From contig NZ_BDJC01000001.1 in the NCBI RefSeq assembly GCF_002005565.1, forward strand, positions 1 to 64,000: 64,000 nucleotides of DNA, read 5' to 3'. The translations under genes were made by a program, and so were the position numbers. A model generated the notes under the pieces. That model was not told where the DNA came from. It saw only the letters and a program-made list of their open reading frames with translations, and ran no database searches. The stretch comes from Streptomyces sp. JHA26. GTDB lineage: Bacteria > Actinomycetota > Actinomycetes > Streptomycetales > Streptomycetaceae. Position 1 is the stretch's first letter. Each line of letters begins with the position of its first letter. This document shows, one piece after another, positions 1 through 11,089 of this stretch.

Positions 1-1
1 G

Positions 2-2671
2 CCGCGGGTGGCGTGGCACGCGCTGGACGTGGCGGACGTGCGCGACCGGCTGGAGCACGAGACCGAGCCCGAGCCGACCGTCGTCGAGCAGGCCACGACG
101 CGGATGCGGGAGGCGGCCGAACGGGCGGGCCGGGTGCGGGCGCTGGCACCGGTGCGCTGGTCGTGGCAGCTGGCCCGGGCCGTGCGCGGCGAGCTGGACG
201 ATCCGCTCACGCCGGTGCTGGCGGTCGGTTCGGCGGCCTCCGCGATCCTCGGCTCGGTCGTGGACGCGGCGCTGGTGGTCGGCGCGCTGGACCTGAACGC
301 GCTGGTCGGCGGGTTCCAGCGGCTGCGGGCCGAACGGGCGCTGTCCGGGCTGCTCGCGGAGCAGAAGCAGAAGGCGCGGGTGAGCGAGGAGTTCCCCACG
401 GCGGTGCCGGAGGCCCCCGCGGGAGACGCGAAAGGACCCGCGAAAGGCCCCGCGGAGGGCTCGGAGGCCCCCGCGGAGGGCGAGCCGCGGATCGTGGACG
501 CCGCCAAGCTGCACCCGGGGCACGTGATCGAGCTGAAGGCGGACGACGTCGTGCCCGCCGACGCCCGGCTGCTGTGGGAGGAGGGCCTGGAGGTGGACGA
601 GTCCGCGCTGACCGGCGAGTCGCTGCCGGTGGACAAGTGCGTGGACCCGGCACCGAAGGCCCCCGTGGCCGAGCGGTACTGCATGGTCTTCGAGGGCACG
701 ACCGTGGTGGCGGGCCGGGCACGGGCCGTCGTCGTGGACACCGGCGAGCACACCGAGGCCGCGCGGGCGGTGGCGCTGGCCGCGCGGACGCCGTCGGCCG
801 CGGGCGTGCAGGCCCGGCTCCAGGAACTCACCCGCAAGGCACTGCCGTTGACGCTGGCCGGCGGCGCGGCGGTGACCGGCCTGTCCCTGCTGCGCGGCGC
901 GTCGATCAGGCAGGCCGTCTCCGGCGGCGTGTCGGTGGCGGTGGCCGCCGTGCCCGAGGGACTGCCGCTGGTGGCGACGGTGGCCCAGCTGGCGGCGGCC
1001 CGCCGGCTCAGTCGGCACGGCGTCCTGGTGCGCACCCCGCGCACCCTGGAGGCCCTCGGCCGCATGGACACCGTGTGCTTCGACAAGACCGGCACGCTCA
1101 CCGAGAACAGGCTGCGGCTGACCCGGGTCGCGGGCGCCGACGGCACCGTCCGCGGAGCGGGCGACCCGGACGCCGCCGGCACCGTACGGGTCGCCGCGCG
1201 CGCCTGCCCCCGCCTGGACGGCGACGGCGCCCGCCCGACCCACGCCACCGACGAGGCCGTCCTGGACGCCGCCGGACCCGACCCGCGGTGGACGCAGGAC
1301 GAGGGCCTGCCCTTCGAGACCTCCCGCGGCTACGCCGCCGCCGTCGGCCGGGACGCGGACGGCGTGCCCGTGCTGGTGGTCAAGGGCGCCCCCGAGACGG
1401 TGCTGCCCGCCTGCGCCGGCCTGCCGTCGCACGCCTCCGACGCGGCGCACGACCTGGCCCGCGCCGGGCTGCGCATCATCGCGGTGGCGAGCCGGCCGCT
1501 CGGCGAGGGCGAGCAGGCGGCCGACGTCCTCGAACAGCCGCTGTCCGGACTGGAGTTCACCGGGCTGCTCGCGCTCGCCGACGTGGCGCGCGAGACGTCC
1601 CCGGCCCTGGTGCGCGGGCTGCGCGAGGCGGGCGTACGGCCCGTGGTGCTGACCGGCGACCATCCGCAGACCGCCCGCGCGATCGCCGTCGACCTGGGCT
1701 GGCCCGAGGACGCGGTCGTGGTCACCGGCGACGAGCTGGCCGCCGCCGACCGCTCGGCCCGCTCCCGGATGCTGCGCGACGCGGACGTGGTGGCCCGGGT
1801 GGCGCCGGAGCAGAAGCTCCAGGTCGTGGAGTCGCTGCGGGACGCCGGGCGGGTCGTCGGCATGGTCGGTGACGGCGCCAACGACGCCGCGGCGATCCGC
1901 GCCGCCGACATCGGCGTCGGCATCAGCGCCCGCGGTTCGGCCGCCGCCCGCAACGCCGCCGACCTGGTCGTCACGGGCGACGACCTGCTGGTGCTGGTGG
2001 AGGCGGTGCGGGAGGGCCGGGCGCTGTGGCACAGCGTCGCCGACGCCATCGCCATCCTGATCGGCGGCAACGCGGGTGAGGTCGGCTTCGGCATCCTCGG
2101 CACCGTCCTCGGCGGCTCCGCCCCGCTGTCCACCCGCCAGATGCTGCTGGTCAACCTCTTCACCGACCTGTTCCCGGCGATGGCCGTGGCGGTGACGGAG
2201 ACGGGGGACGCCGAGCAGGAGAAGGACGACGCGGGCGCGCCGCTCGGTACGGCGGTGCTGGGCGAGCCCCTCATCCGGCAGATCCGGCACCGGGCGCTGA
2301 CCACGGCGCTCGGGGCGACCGCGGCCTGGCTGCTGGGCCGCTTCACGCCGGGCACGCGGCGCCGCTCGACGACCATGGCCCTGTGCGCGGTCGTCGGCAC
2401 CCAGCTCGCCCAGACCCTCGCCGACCGCCGCGACAGCCGGCTGGTGCAGGTGACGTCCGTCGGTTCGGCCGTCGCGTTGGTCGCCCTGGTGCAGACGCCG
2501 GGGGCGAGCCAGCTCTTCGGCTGCACGCCGCTGGGGCCGGTCGCCTGGGCGGCCGTGGCCGCGGCGATCACGCTGGCGCTGGCGGGGCAGCGGGCGTTGC
2601 CGGTGGTGGAGGAGGCGGTGGTGAAGTACTGGCCGAAGGTGGCGGAGGTTCTGCCGACAGCGATGAGGTGA
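2..2671 (+). CDS. P-type cation-transporting ATPase, 5' end outside window
   Basis: ATP-driven cation transporter of the plasma membrane. Counting residues from the GTG at 8, the actuator motif TGES is at about 202-205, the PEGLP transmembrane motif near 316, the phosphorylated Asp in DKTGTLT is D359, and the hinge motif GDGAND starts near 621. A hydrophobic C-terminal block follows. The frame is open to the left edge, and the part seen starts shortly before the actuator domain without the usual first membrane helices or any N-terminal domain. The gene therefore probably begins outside the window; long (about 1,400 residue) CtpI-like ATPases are common in actinobacteria. PEGLP suggests a Ca/Mg-type pump rather than a heavy-metal CPx pump, but the ion cannot be read from the sequence. 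An Ala/Glu/Pro/Gly-rich insert at about residues 130-160 interrupts the actuator region. Confidence 0.9.
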   Translation, partial: PRVAWHALDVADVRDRLEHETEPEPTVVEQATTRMREAAERAGRVRALAPVRWSWQLARAVRGELDDPLTPVLAVGSAASAILGSVVDAALVVGALDLNALVGGFQRLRAERALSGLLAEQKQKARVSEEFPTAVPEAPAGDAKGPAKGPAEGSEAPAEGEPRIVDAAKLHPGHVIELKADDVVPADARLLWEEGLEVDESALTGESLPVDKCVDPAPKAPVAERYCMVFEGTTVVAGRARAVVVDTGEHTEAARAVALAARTPSAAGVQARLQELTRKALPLTLAGGAAVTGLSLLRGASIRQAVSGGVSVAVAAVPEGLPLVATVAQLAAARRLSRHGVLVRTPRTLEALGRMDTVCFDKTGTLTENRLRLTRVAGADGTVRGAGDPDAAGTVRVAARACPRLDGDGARPTHATDEAVLDAAGPDPRWTQDEGLPFETSRGYAAAVGRDADGVPVLVVKGAPETVLPACAGLPSHASDAAHDLARAGLRIIAVASRPLGEGEQAADVLEQPLSGLEFTGLLALADVARETSPALVRGLREAGVRPVVLTGDHPQTARAIAVDLGWPEDAVVVTGDELAAADRSARSRMLRDADVVARVAPEQKLQVVESLRDAGRVVGMVGDGANDAAAIRAADIGVGISARGSAAARNAADLVVTGDDLLVLVEAVREGRALWHSVADAIAILIGGNAGEVGFGILGTVLGGSAPLSTRQMLLVNLFTDLFPAMAVAVTETGDAEQEKDDAGAPLGTAVLGEPLIRQIRHRALTTALGATAAWLLGRFTPGTRRRSTTMALCAVVGTQLAQTLADRRDSRLVQVTSVGSAVALVALVQTPGASQLFGCTPLGPVAWAAVAAAITLALAGQRALPVVEEAVVKYWPKVAEVLPTAMR

Positions 2672-2741
2672 GGCGCGTGTCGGTGTGAGGGGCGGGGGTG
2701 GGCGGTCGGGTGGTGTGCTGCCCGCGGGTGGTGGGGGCTGG

Positions 2742-2763
2742 TCGCGCGGTTCCCCGCGCCCCT
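2742..2763 (+). repeat. Dispersed 22-bp hairpin repeat, copy 1
   Basis: The 22 bases contain a perfect stem GCGCGG-TTCC-CCGCGC. The reverse complement of all 22 bases occurs again at 27264-27285. A diverged copy starts near 2876 (GCAGTTCCCCGCGC) and a half copy lies near 25629-25641. This looks like a dispersed intergenic repeat of the kind frequent in Streptomyces chromosomes. Confidence 0.6.
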
Positions 2764-2858
2764 GGGGGTGTGCCGGGGCGCCGGTTCGGTCGGTGTGCCG
2801 CGTGTCCTGGGGGTGTGCCGGGGCGCCGGTTCGGTCGGTGCTCCGCGTGTCCTGGGGG
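2761..2858 (+). repeat. 45-bp tandem repeat, two full copies plus partial third
   Basis: Units start at 2761, 2806 and 2851 with CCTGGGGG. The first two units are 45 bp and differ at only about two positions; the third breaks off after about 18 bp. Apart from this and the 22-bp repeat, the 2672-2925 spacer shows no credible gene. Long open frames cross it, but none has coding character. Confidence 0.75.
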
Positions 2859-2925
2859 CGCGCGGGGGAGGCTGTTTGCGCAGTTCCCCGCGCGCGTCTG
2901 CAGGGCGTGCGGCGGGCGCCGGGCG

Positions 2926-4437
2926 TCAGTGCTCCGCGGTTCCCGGAAGCGTGCGGTGGGCGTCGGTCGGTCGGTTTCCCGCGCCCGCGGGCGACCGGGC
3001 CGGCTCCCGAACCTCCGGGGACTCCAGGCGCTCGGCCGTCCGCTCCGCCGTGCGGCGGGCCCAGCGGCCGCTCGTGACGGCGCCGAGGACGAGGACCGCG
3101 AGGCCGCAGGCGGCCAGGATCCACCAGCCGGGGCGGGCGGCGGAGACGAAGGTGTCGCGGTACGACGACGCGCCCACGCCCGTCGCCAGCACCGCGCCGA
3201 CCACCGCCACGCCGAGCGTCTGGCCCAGCTGGCGGCTGGTGGAGGCGACGGCGGCGGCCACCCCCGCCTGGGCGCGCGGCATGCCGGAGACGGCCGTGTT
3301 GGTGATGGGCGCGTTGACGAAGCCGAAGCCGACGCCGAACAGGACGTAGCCGACGAAGAGGGTGACGTTCGACGTCTCCGCCTCGAAGGCGGCGAACAGC
3401 ACCCCGCTCACGGTCAGCGCGCCGCCCGCGATCAGCAGGGGCAGCCGCGGCCCCCGGCTGCCGACCAGCCGCCCGGACAGCGGGGCGCACAGGAAGGTCG
3501 GCACGGCCATCGGCAGCATCCACAGGCCGGCGTGCAGGGCGCTCAGTCCGCGCACGTTCTGCAGGTACAGCGTGGACAGGAACAGGAAGCCACCCAGCGC
3601 GGCGAAGGCGCTGATCGCGATGACGGTGGCCCCGCTGAACGGCGCCGACCGGAAGAACCGCAGCTCGATGAGCGGGTCGGTGCGACGTGGCTCGTGGACG
3701 AGCAGGCCGATCAGCGCGGCGAGCGCCAGCACGGCGTAGGGGAGCACGGAGGTGATCCCCGCGTCCGGCGCCTCGATGATCGCGTACGTCAGGGAGCCGA
3801 ACAGCACGATCACCATCAGCTGGCCCAGCGGGTCGGGGCGGCGGGCCTTGGGCGCGCGGGACTCGGGGACGAAGCGGAGGGTGAGCAGCAGGGCGGCCAG
3901 GCCCACCGGCAGGTTGACCCAGAAGATCGAACGCCAGCCCACCGACTCCACGAGCACCCCGCCCACCAGCGGACCGGCGGCCATGGATATGCCGACCACC
4001 GCACCCCAGACGCCGATCGCGCGGGCGCGCTCGCGCGGGTCGGTGAAGGTGTTGGTGATGATCGACATCGCGACCGGGTTGAGCATCGAACCGCCCACCG
4101 CCTGCATCATCCGGAAGACGATCAGCGAGGACAGGTCCGGGGCCAGCGAGCACAGCAGCGAACCGAGGGTGAAGATCACCAGGCCGGTCATGAAGACCCG
4201 CTTGCGGCCGATCCGGTCGGCCGTGGAGCCGGACAGCATCAGCAGGGCGGCCAGCACCAGCGTGTACGCGTCGATGGCCCACTGCAGGCCCGACGTGCTC
4301 GCGTGCAGGTCGCGCTGCATGGAGGGGAGGGCGACGTTCAGGATCGTGTTGTCGATGCTCACGATCAGCAGGCTCATGCAGCAGATGGCGAGCACGAGCA
4401 TGCGGCGGCGACGGGTGAGCTCGGGCATGGACTCCAT
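2926..4437 (-). CDS. MFS drug exporter, DHA2 (14-TMS) family
   Basis: Proton-coupled efflux permease of the cytoplasmic membrane. The 503-residue length fits the EmrB/QacA 14-helix group. The N-terminus carries the family motif VSIDNTILNVALP (about 27-39) and loop motif A-like GSTADRIGRKR (about 70-80). Alternating hydrophobic segments continue to about residue 465, followed by an Arg/Glu-rich tail. The start is uncertain: ATG at 4437 lacks a clear Shine-Dalgarno sequence, and ATG at 4428 (MPELTRRRR) is the alternative. It is divergent from the dihydrouridine synthase with 73 bp between the start codons. No regulator gene adjoins it. Substrate unknown. Confidence 0.9.
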   Translation of the reverse strand: MESMPELTRRRRMLVLAICCMSLLIVSIDNTILNVALPSMQRDLHASTSGLQWAIDAYTLVLAALLMLSGSTADRIGRKRVFMTGLVIFTLGSLLCSLAPDLSSLIVFRMMQAVGGSMLNPVAMSIITNTFTDPRERARAIGVWGAVVGISMAAGPLVGGVLVESVGWRSIFWVNLPVGLAALLLTLRFVPESRAPKARRPDPLGQLMVIVLFGSLTYAIIEAPDAGITSVLPYAVLALAALIGLLVHEPRRTDPLIELRFFRSAPFSGATVIAISAFAALGGFLFLSTLYLQNVRGLSALHAGLWMLPMAVPTFLCAPLSGRLVGSRGPRLPLLIAGGALTVSGVLFAAFEAETSNVTLFVGYVLFGVGFGFVNAPITNTAVSGMPRAQAGVAAAVASTSRQLGQTLGVAVVGAVLATGVGASSYRDTFVSAARPGWWILAACGLAVLVLGAVTSGRWARRTAERTAERLESPEVREPARSPAGAGNRPTDAHRTLPGTAEH

Positions 4438-4510
4438 CGTACGCCCGTTTCAATAGTGCGGCTAACTAATGACCGATACATGATCTCTCGGCGTACGTGA
4501 CAATGGAGGA

Positions 4511-5677
4511 ATGTCCACGCTCACCACGCCCGCCCCCGACGCCCCCGCCGCGCCCCTGCGGATCGGCCCCCACACCGTCACGCCGCCCGTGGTGCTGGCG
4601 CCGATGGCCGGCATCACCAACGCGCCGTTCCGCACGCTGTGCCGTGGGTTCAGCGGGGGCAAGGGCCTGTTCGTGAGCGAGATGATCACGACCCGGGCGC
4701 TGGTCGAGCGCAACGAGAAGACCATGCAGCTGATCCACTTCGACGCGACCGAGACCCCGCGCTCGATCCAGCTGTACGGCGTCGACCCGGTGACCGTCGG
4801 CAAGGCCGTCCGCATGATCGCGGAGGAGGACCTCGCCGACCACATCGACCTGAACTTCGGCTGCCCGGTGCCGAAGGTGACCCGCAAGGGCGGCGGATCG
4901 GCGCTGCCGTACAAGCGGAACCTGCTGCGCGCCATCGTGCGCGAGGCCGTCACCGGCGCCGGTGACCTGCCCGTCACCATGAAGATGCGCAAGGGCATCG
5001 ACGACGACCACCTCACCTACCTCGACGCCGGCCGGATCGCCGTCGAGGAGGGCGTCAGCGCCATCGCCCTGCACGGCCGCACCACCGCCCAGCACTACGG
5101 CGGCACCGCCGACTGGGAGGCCATCGCCCGCCTCAAGGAGCACGTCCCGGAGATCCCGGTGCTCGGCAACGGCGACATCTGGTCGGCCGAGGACGCGCTG
5201 CGCATGGTCCGCGCGACCGGCTGCGACGGCGTCGTGGTCGGTCGCGGCTGCCTCGGGCGCCCGTGGCTGTTCGCCGACCTCGTCGCCGCCTTCGAGGGGC
5301 GCACGGAGGACTTCGTCCGGCCCACCCTGCGCGAGGTCGCCGACGTGATGGTGCGGCACGCCACGCTGCTGGGGGAGTGGATCGGCGACGAGGCGCGGGG
5401 CGTCATCGACTTCCGCAAGCACGTCGCCTGGTACCTCAAGGGCTTCGCCGTCGGCTCCGAGATGCGCAAGCGGCTCGCGATCACCTCCTCCCTCGAGGCC
5501 CTGCGCGCCGGTCTCGACGAACTCGACCTCGACCAGCCCTGGCCCACCGGCGCCGACGGCCCCCGCGGCCGCACCTCCGGCAACAACCGGGTCGTCCTGC
5601 CGGACGGCTGGCTGAAGGACCCCTACGACTGCGCGGGCGTCGGCGAGGACGCGGAGCTGGACACCTCCGGCGGCTGA
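4511..5677 (+). CDS. dusB: tRNA-dihydrouridine synthase
   Basis: FMN enzyme that reduces specific uridines in tRNA to dihydrouridine. APMAGITN near residue 30 is the FMN-binding start of the TIM barrel. DLNFGCPVPKVTRKGGG contains the catalytic Cys (C118) and the Lys/Arg that contacts tRNA. GNGDI and GVVVGRGCLGRPW are the phosphate-binding strands. At 388 residues it is normal for actinobacterial DusB-like proteins. GGAGG lies only one base from this ATG, too close for an ordinary ribosome site, so the start may be leaderless or slightly misplaced. It ends 11 bp from the convergent sulfatase gene. Confidence 0.93.
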   Translation: MSTLTTPAPDAPAAPLRIGPHTVTPPVVLAPMAGITNAPFRTLCRGFSGGKGLFVSEMITTRALVERNEKTMQLIHFDATETPRSIQLYGVDPVTVGKAVRMIAEEDLADHIDLNFGCPVPKVTRKGGGSALPYKRNLLRAIVREAVTGAGDLPVTMKMRKGIDDDHLTYLDAGRIAVEEGVSAIALHGRTTAQHYGGTADWEAIARLKEHVPEIPVLGNGDIWSAEDALRMVRATGCDGVVVGRGCLGRPWLFADLVAAFEGRTEDFVRPTLREVADVMVRHATLLGEWIGDEARGVIDFRKHVAWYLKGFAVGSEMRKRLAITSSLEALRAGLDELDLDQPWPTGADGPRGRTSGNNRVVLPDGWLKDPYDCAGVGEDAELDTSGG

Positions 5678-5688
5678 CGACCGGGCCC

Positions 5689-7497
5689 TCAGCGCCCGGA
5701 AGGGCGCGGGGTCGAGCCGTACGCCGTCAGGAAGCGGTCGCGGAAGGAGCTCATCCGCCACACCGGCGCGTCGTGGGCGGGGCGCAGGCCGTCGCTCCAG
5801 TTCCAGCCGTCGATCGCGTCGAGCACCTTCGGGTCCTTCGCGACGATCGAGACGGGCACGTCCCGGCTCGCCCCCTCGCCGCTGACCCGGGCGATCGGCT
5901 GGTGGTCGCCGAGGAAGACCAGGACGGTGTCGTCGGTGCCGTAGCGCTCCAGCCACTGGGTGAGACAGGTGACCGAGTACTGGATCGACCTGCCGTACTC
6001 CTCGCGGGACTTCGCGGAGTCGGTGATGACGTCCGCCGGCTTCTCGCCCGCCGCCTCGATGTCGTCGAACACCGAACCGTCGCCGAGCTCGTCCCAGCCG
6101 ACCGTCCGAGGGATCGGTGCCCACGGCTGGTGGCTGGAGGTCAGGATGACCTCGGCCATCAGCGGCCTGTCGCGCTTCCTGCCGTGCTCCAGCCGCTGGA
6201 AGGCCTCCAGCGCGTACTGGTCCGGCATGGTCGACCAGCTGAACTTCGGGCCCTGGTAGCCCAGGTCGGACGCGTCGTAGACCTTGTCCAGCCCGTACCA
6301 CTCCGCCTCCGGCCACGCCTTCTGCACCCCCGGCATGACACCGACCGTGTCCCACGCGCCGGTCTTCGCGAACGCCTTGGTGAGGGTGAGGTGGTCGCTC
6401 GTGGTGACGGTGCGGTAGCGCTGCTGGCTGTCCACCCACAGGCCGGACAGGAACGTGGAGTGGCCGAGCCAGCTGCTGCCGCCGTACGTGGCGGAGGTCA
6501 GCCAGCCGCTCCTGGCGTGGAAACCCGCCTCGGCCAGCGCCTCCGTCCCCGCGTCGAGGGTCCGGTCGACGCCGGGGGCCATGACCGGGTCCTCGATCGC
6601 ACTCCGGCCGTAGCTCTCGATGAAGGCGAAGACGACGTCCTTGCCGCGGAGGTCCGGCACCAGGCGGCCGGCCGGGGTGGCGCCGAAGCGGTCCGCCCTC
6701 GCCTCCTCGGCGAAGGCGGCCTCGTCCCGCAGCGTGTCCGTCACCCTGCGGGCCTGTTCCCGCAGGGCGGAGGACGCCCGTTGGGAGGCGACCGGTACGC
6801 CGAAGGCGTGCAGTCCGAAGGCCACGCAGGTCATCCACGCCGTGGCGGTGATCAGCGCGGCCCGCGACGCCCGGTCCCGGTGCGCCGTGAGCAGCCCGGC
6901 CAGCCGGACCGCGGCCGCGGCCATGAGGAGCAGCAGGGCCGGCACCAGCGCGACGGCGCCCGCGGTGGCCCAGGCCGCCGCGGCCCCGCCCATCGAGTCC
7001 GCCAGGTACGACCGGGCGTCGTCGAGCAGGCCCCAGTCCAGGACCGGGTTGAAGCCCCGGCCGAGGTACTCGTTGAAGCCGATGTCGAGCAGGTTCAGCA
7101 CCGTCAGAGCGCCGAGGCCCGCCCCGCACAGCGCCGCGGCCACCAGCCGCGGCCGGTGCGGCAGCCACAACAGCACCACCGTCCCGATCACCGCCTCCGA
7201 CGGGATCCGCGCGAACCAGTTCACCTCCAGGCCCGCGGGGGTGTTCGGCAGCAGCAGCGCGCCGAGGACGAGGGCGGCGGCGAGGACGGTGGTGGTCCGC
7301 CGGACGGCACGGGCGGCGCGCGGGTACCGGGTGCGCCAGGCCCGCCAGTGGGTGACGCGGGCCGCCCAGGGGCGCGGTGGCCGGGCGGCGGCCTCCGCCG
7401 CCGGTGGACCCTCGGGATCCGCCGTCCTCGGGGTGGGGTCCGGAGCGTCGCCGGTCGTCGAGTGCGGCGCCCGGCGCGAGCGAGTGAAGACGGCCAC
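5689..7497 (-). CDS. LTA-synthase-like membrane sulfatase / phosphoglycerol transferase family protein
   Basis: The N-terminal half has a cytoplasmic Arg/Pro-rich tail and about five hydrophobic helices. The C-terminal half is an extracellular alkaline-phosphatase-superfamily domain. Metal and catalytic motifs visible are FAFIESYGRSAIED, SSWLGHSTFLSG and VFLGDHQP, as in LtaS-type enzymes and arylsulfatases. The likely role is transfer or hydrolysis of a phosphate or sulfate ester at the cell envelope; the substrate is unknown. I chose GTG at 7497 because AAGGA sits 7 bases upstream. An ATG at 7524 adds nine residues but has no ribosome site. The gene is monocistronic. Confidence 0.82.
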   Translation of the reverse strand: MAVFTRSRRAPHSTTGDAPDPTPRTADPEGPPAAEAAARPPRPWAARVTHWRAWRTRYPRAARAVRRTTTVLAAALVLGALLLPNTPAGLEVNWFARIPSEAVIGTVVLLWLPHRPRLVAAALCGAGLGALTVLNLLDIGFNEYLGRGFNPVLDWGLLDDARSYLADSMGGAAAAWATAGAVALVPALLLLMAAAAVRLAGLLTAHRDRASRAALITATAWMTCVAFGLHAFGVPVASQRASSALREQARRVTDTLRDEAAFAEEARADRFGATPAGRLVPDLRGKDVVFAFIESYGRSAIEDPVMAPGVDRTLDAGTEALAEAGFHARSGWLTSATYGGSSWLGHSTFLSGLWVDSQQRYRTVTTSDHLTLTKAFAKTGAWDTVGVMPGVQKAWPEAEWYGLDKVYDASDLGYQGPKFSWSTMPDQYALEAFQRLEHGRKRDRPLMAEVILTSSHQPWAPIPRTVGWDELGDGSVFDDIEAAGEKPADVITDSAKSREEYGRSIQYSVTCLTQWLERYGTDDTVLVFLGDHQPIARVSGEGASRDVPVSIVAKDPKVLDAIDGWNWSDGLRPAHDAPVWRMSSFRDRFLTAYGSTPRPSGR

Positions 7498-7529
7498 CCG
7501 GAGGTCCTTCCGTACGAAAACCATGGGGC

Positions 7530-7561
7530 GGCGGACCCGCCGTGGGGGAAACGGGTCCGCC
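7530..7561. promoter_or_regulatory. Inverted repeat upstream of the sulfatase gene
   Basis: Perfect 9-bp arms GGCGGACCC (7530-7538) and GGGTCCGCC (7553-7561) flank a 14-base loop. The element is 33 bases before the chosen GTG, so it would lie in the leader RNA or act as an operator. There is no T-run. Confidence 0.4.
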
Positions 7562-7687
7562 GCCGTGTCGTACGTCCCGGACGTGGAGTGTGTTCACCCC
7601 GCCGCGCACACCGTCCGCGACGCGTCCGCATGGTGAAATCCGGCGGGCTGTGGCAGCGTGATTCTCGCCACCTCTGATAGGAGGAGT

Positions 7688-7955
7688 GCTCAGATGAGCG
7701 GATCGTGACCGATTCCACTTCTCCAAACTGTGGCACTGAGTGCCATACCTTGATCGTTCATCGATCGAACTCAAACGTGAGGAATGACGCTCAGGTGAGC
7801 AAGTCGTGGAGTCTGCGGGGGTTGATCCGTTCAAGAAGTGAAAACACGAGCTGCCGCTCGCTTGCCAAGCCTTGACTTTCAATCCGCTGGCGGACGAGTG
7901 GTTACAGGCACATGACGCGCACGTGGACGTACCCAGGTGCCTTCGATCTGGGTAC
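7688..7955 (+). promoter_or_regulatory. Inverted-repeat-rich upstream region of ppdK
   Basis: The roughly 480-bp gap before ppdK has lower GC than its surroundings and several perfect inverted repeats. GCTCA-GA-TGAGC is at 7688-7699 and GCTCA-GG-TGAGC at 7789-7800; both are followed three bases later by TCGTG. TGGCAC-TGA-GTGCCA is at 7731-7745, and GTACCCAG-N11-CTGGGTAC at 7929-7955 overlaps a TACATT -10-like box. AGGAGG at about 7680 precedes a four-codon frame (ATG at 7694). A GTG frame of 26 codons starts near 7796. No protein homologue is recognisable, so this reads as a control region. Confidence 0.5.
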
Positions 7956-8003
7956 ATTCCTCGCCGTCAGGGCAGCCACCGCGTCCTCGAGGAGTCGAGA
8001 CCC

Positions 8004-10751
<2,748 letters not shown>

Positions 10752-10774
10752 CCCCGCGCGGGGCACGAAGGACC

Positions 10775-10870
10775 CCGGAGCCGCCGTCTGTCACCCGACC
10801 ACCCTCACCGATCGGCGGCGGCTCCGGATCACGAGAAGGGGCGGCACCCTGTGCGGGGGTGCCGCCCCTT
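10775..10870 (+). terminator. Tandem hairpins downstream of ppdK
   Basis: First hairpin: CCGGAGCCGCCG (10775-10786) with CGGCGGCTCCGG (10816-10827). Second: perfect 14-bp arms AAGGGGCGGCACCC (10836-10849) and GGGTGCCGCCCCTT (10857-10870) with a 7-base loop. The second is the more convincing terminator. The rest of the gap to 11090 shows nothing beyond the ribosome site of the next gene. Confidence 0.75.
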
Positions 10871-11089
10871 CGTGCGCGCGCCGCGTGTTCCCGCGGCCAC
10901 CCCCGCCGCACCGGCCGTCGGCCGGCGCCGGGCGGGCCGGAGACGACGGAGCCGGTGACGTGGCGGGAGAGTGGTGACGCGGGAAGGAACCGTGACGGGG
11001 ACGCGACGCGACCGGGCGTCGACTCCCCGCTCCCCTCCCCGCGGCGCGTACGGTGAGGTGGGGTCCGGGAGATCGGGAAGGAGCCGTGG

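Noticed and set aside
7796..7875. A 26-codon frame after GAGGAATGACGCTCAG as a leader peptide of ppdK
   Set aside because: No run of regulatory codons, ordinary codon bias absent, and it lies on one of the duplicated palindromes. Kept only as part of the leader description.
4466..7957. A 1,163-codon open frame antisense to the dihydrouridine synthase and sulfatase genes
   Set aside because: Its product is low-complexity Arg/Gly/Pro sequence caused by GC-rich third-position bias on the other strand, with no motifs. Real genes with full catalytic motifs occupy the same DNA.
7872..8003. N-terminal extension of pyruvate phosphate dikinase from the upstream ATG
   Set aside because: The extra 44 residues run through an inverted repeat and a -10-like box, have poor codon bias and no ribosome site, whereas GTG 8004 has GAGGAG at suitable distance.
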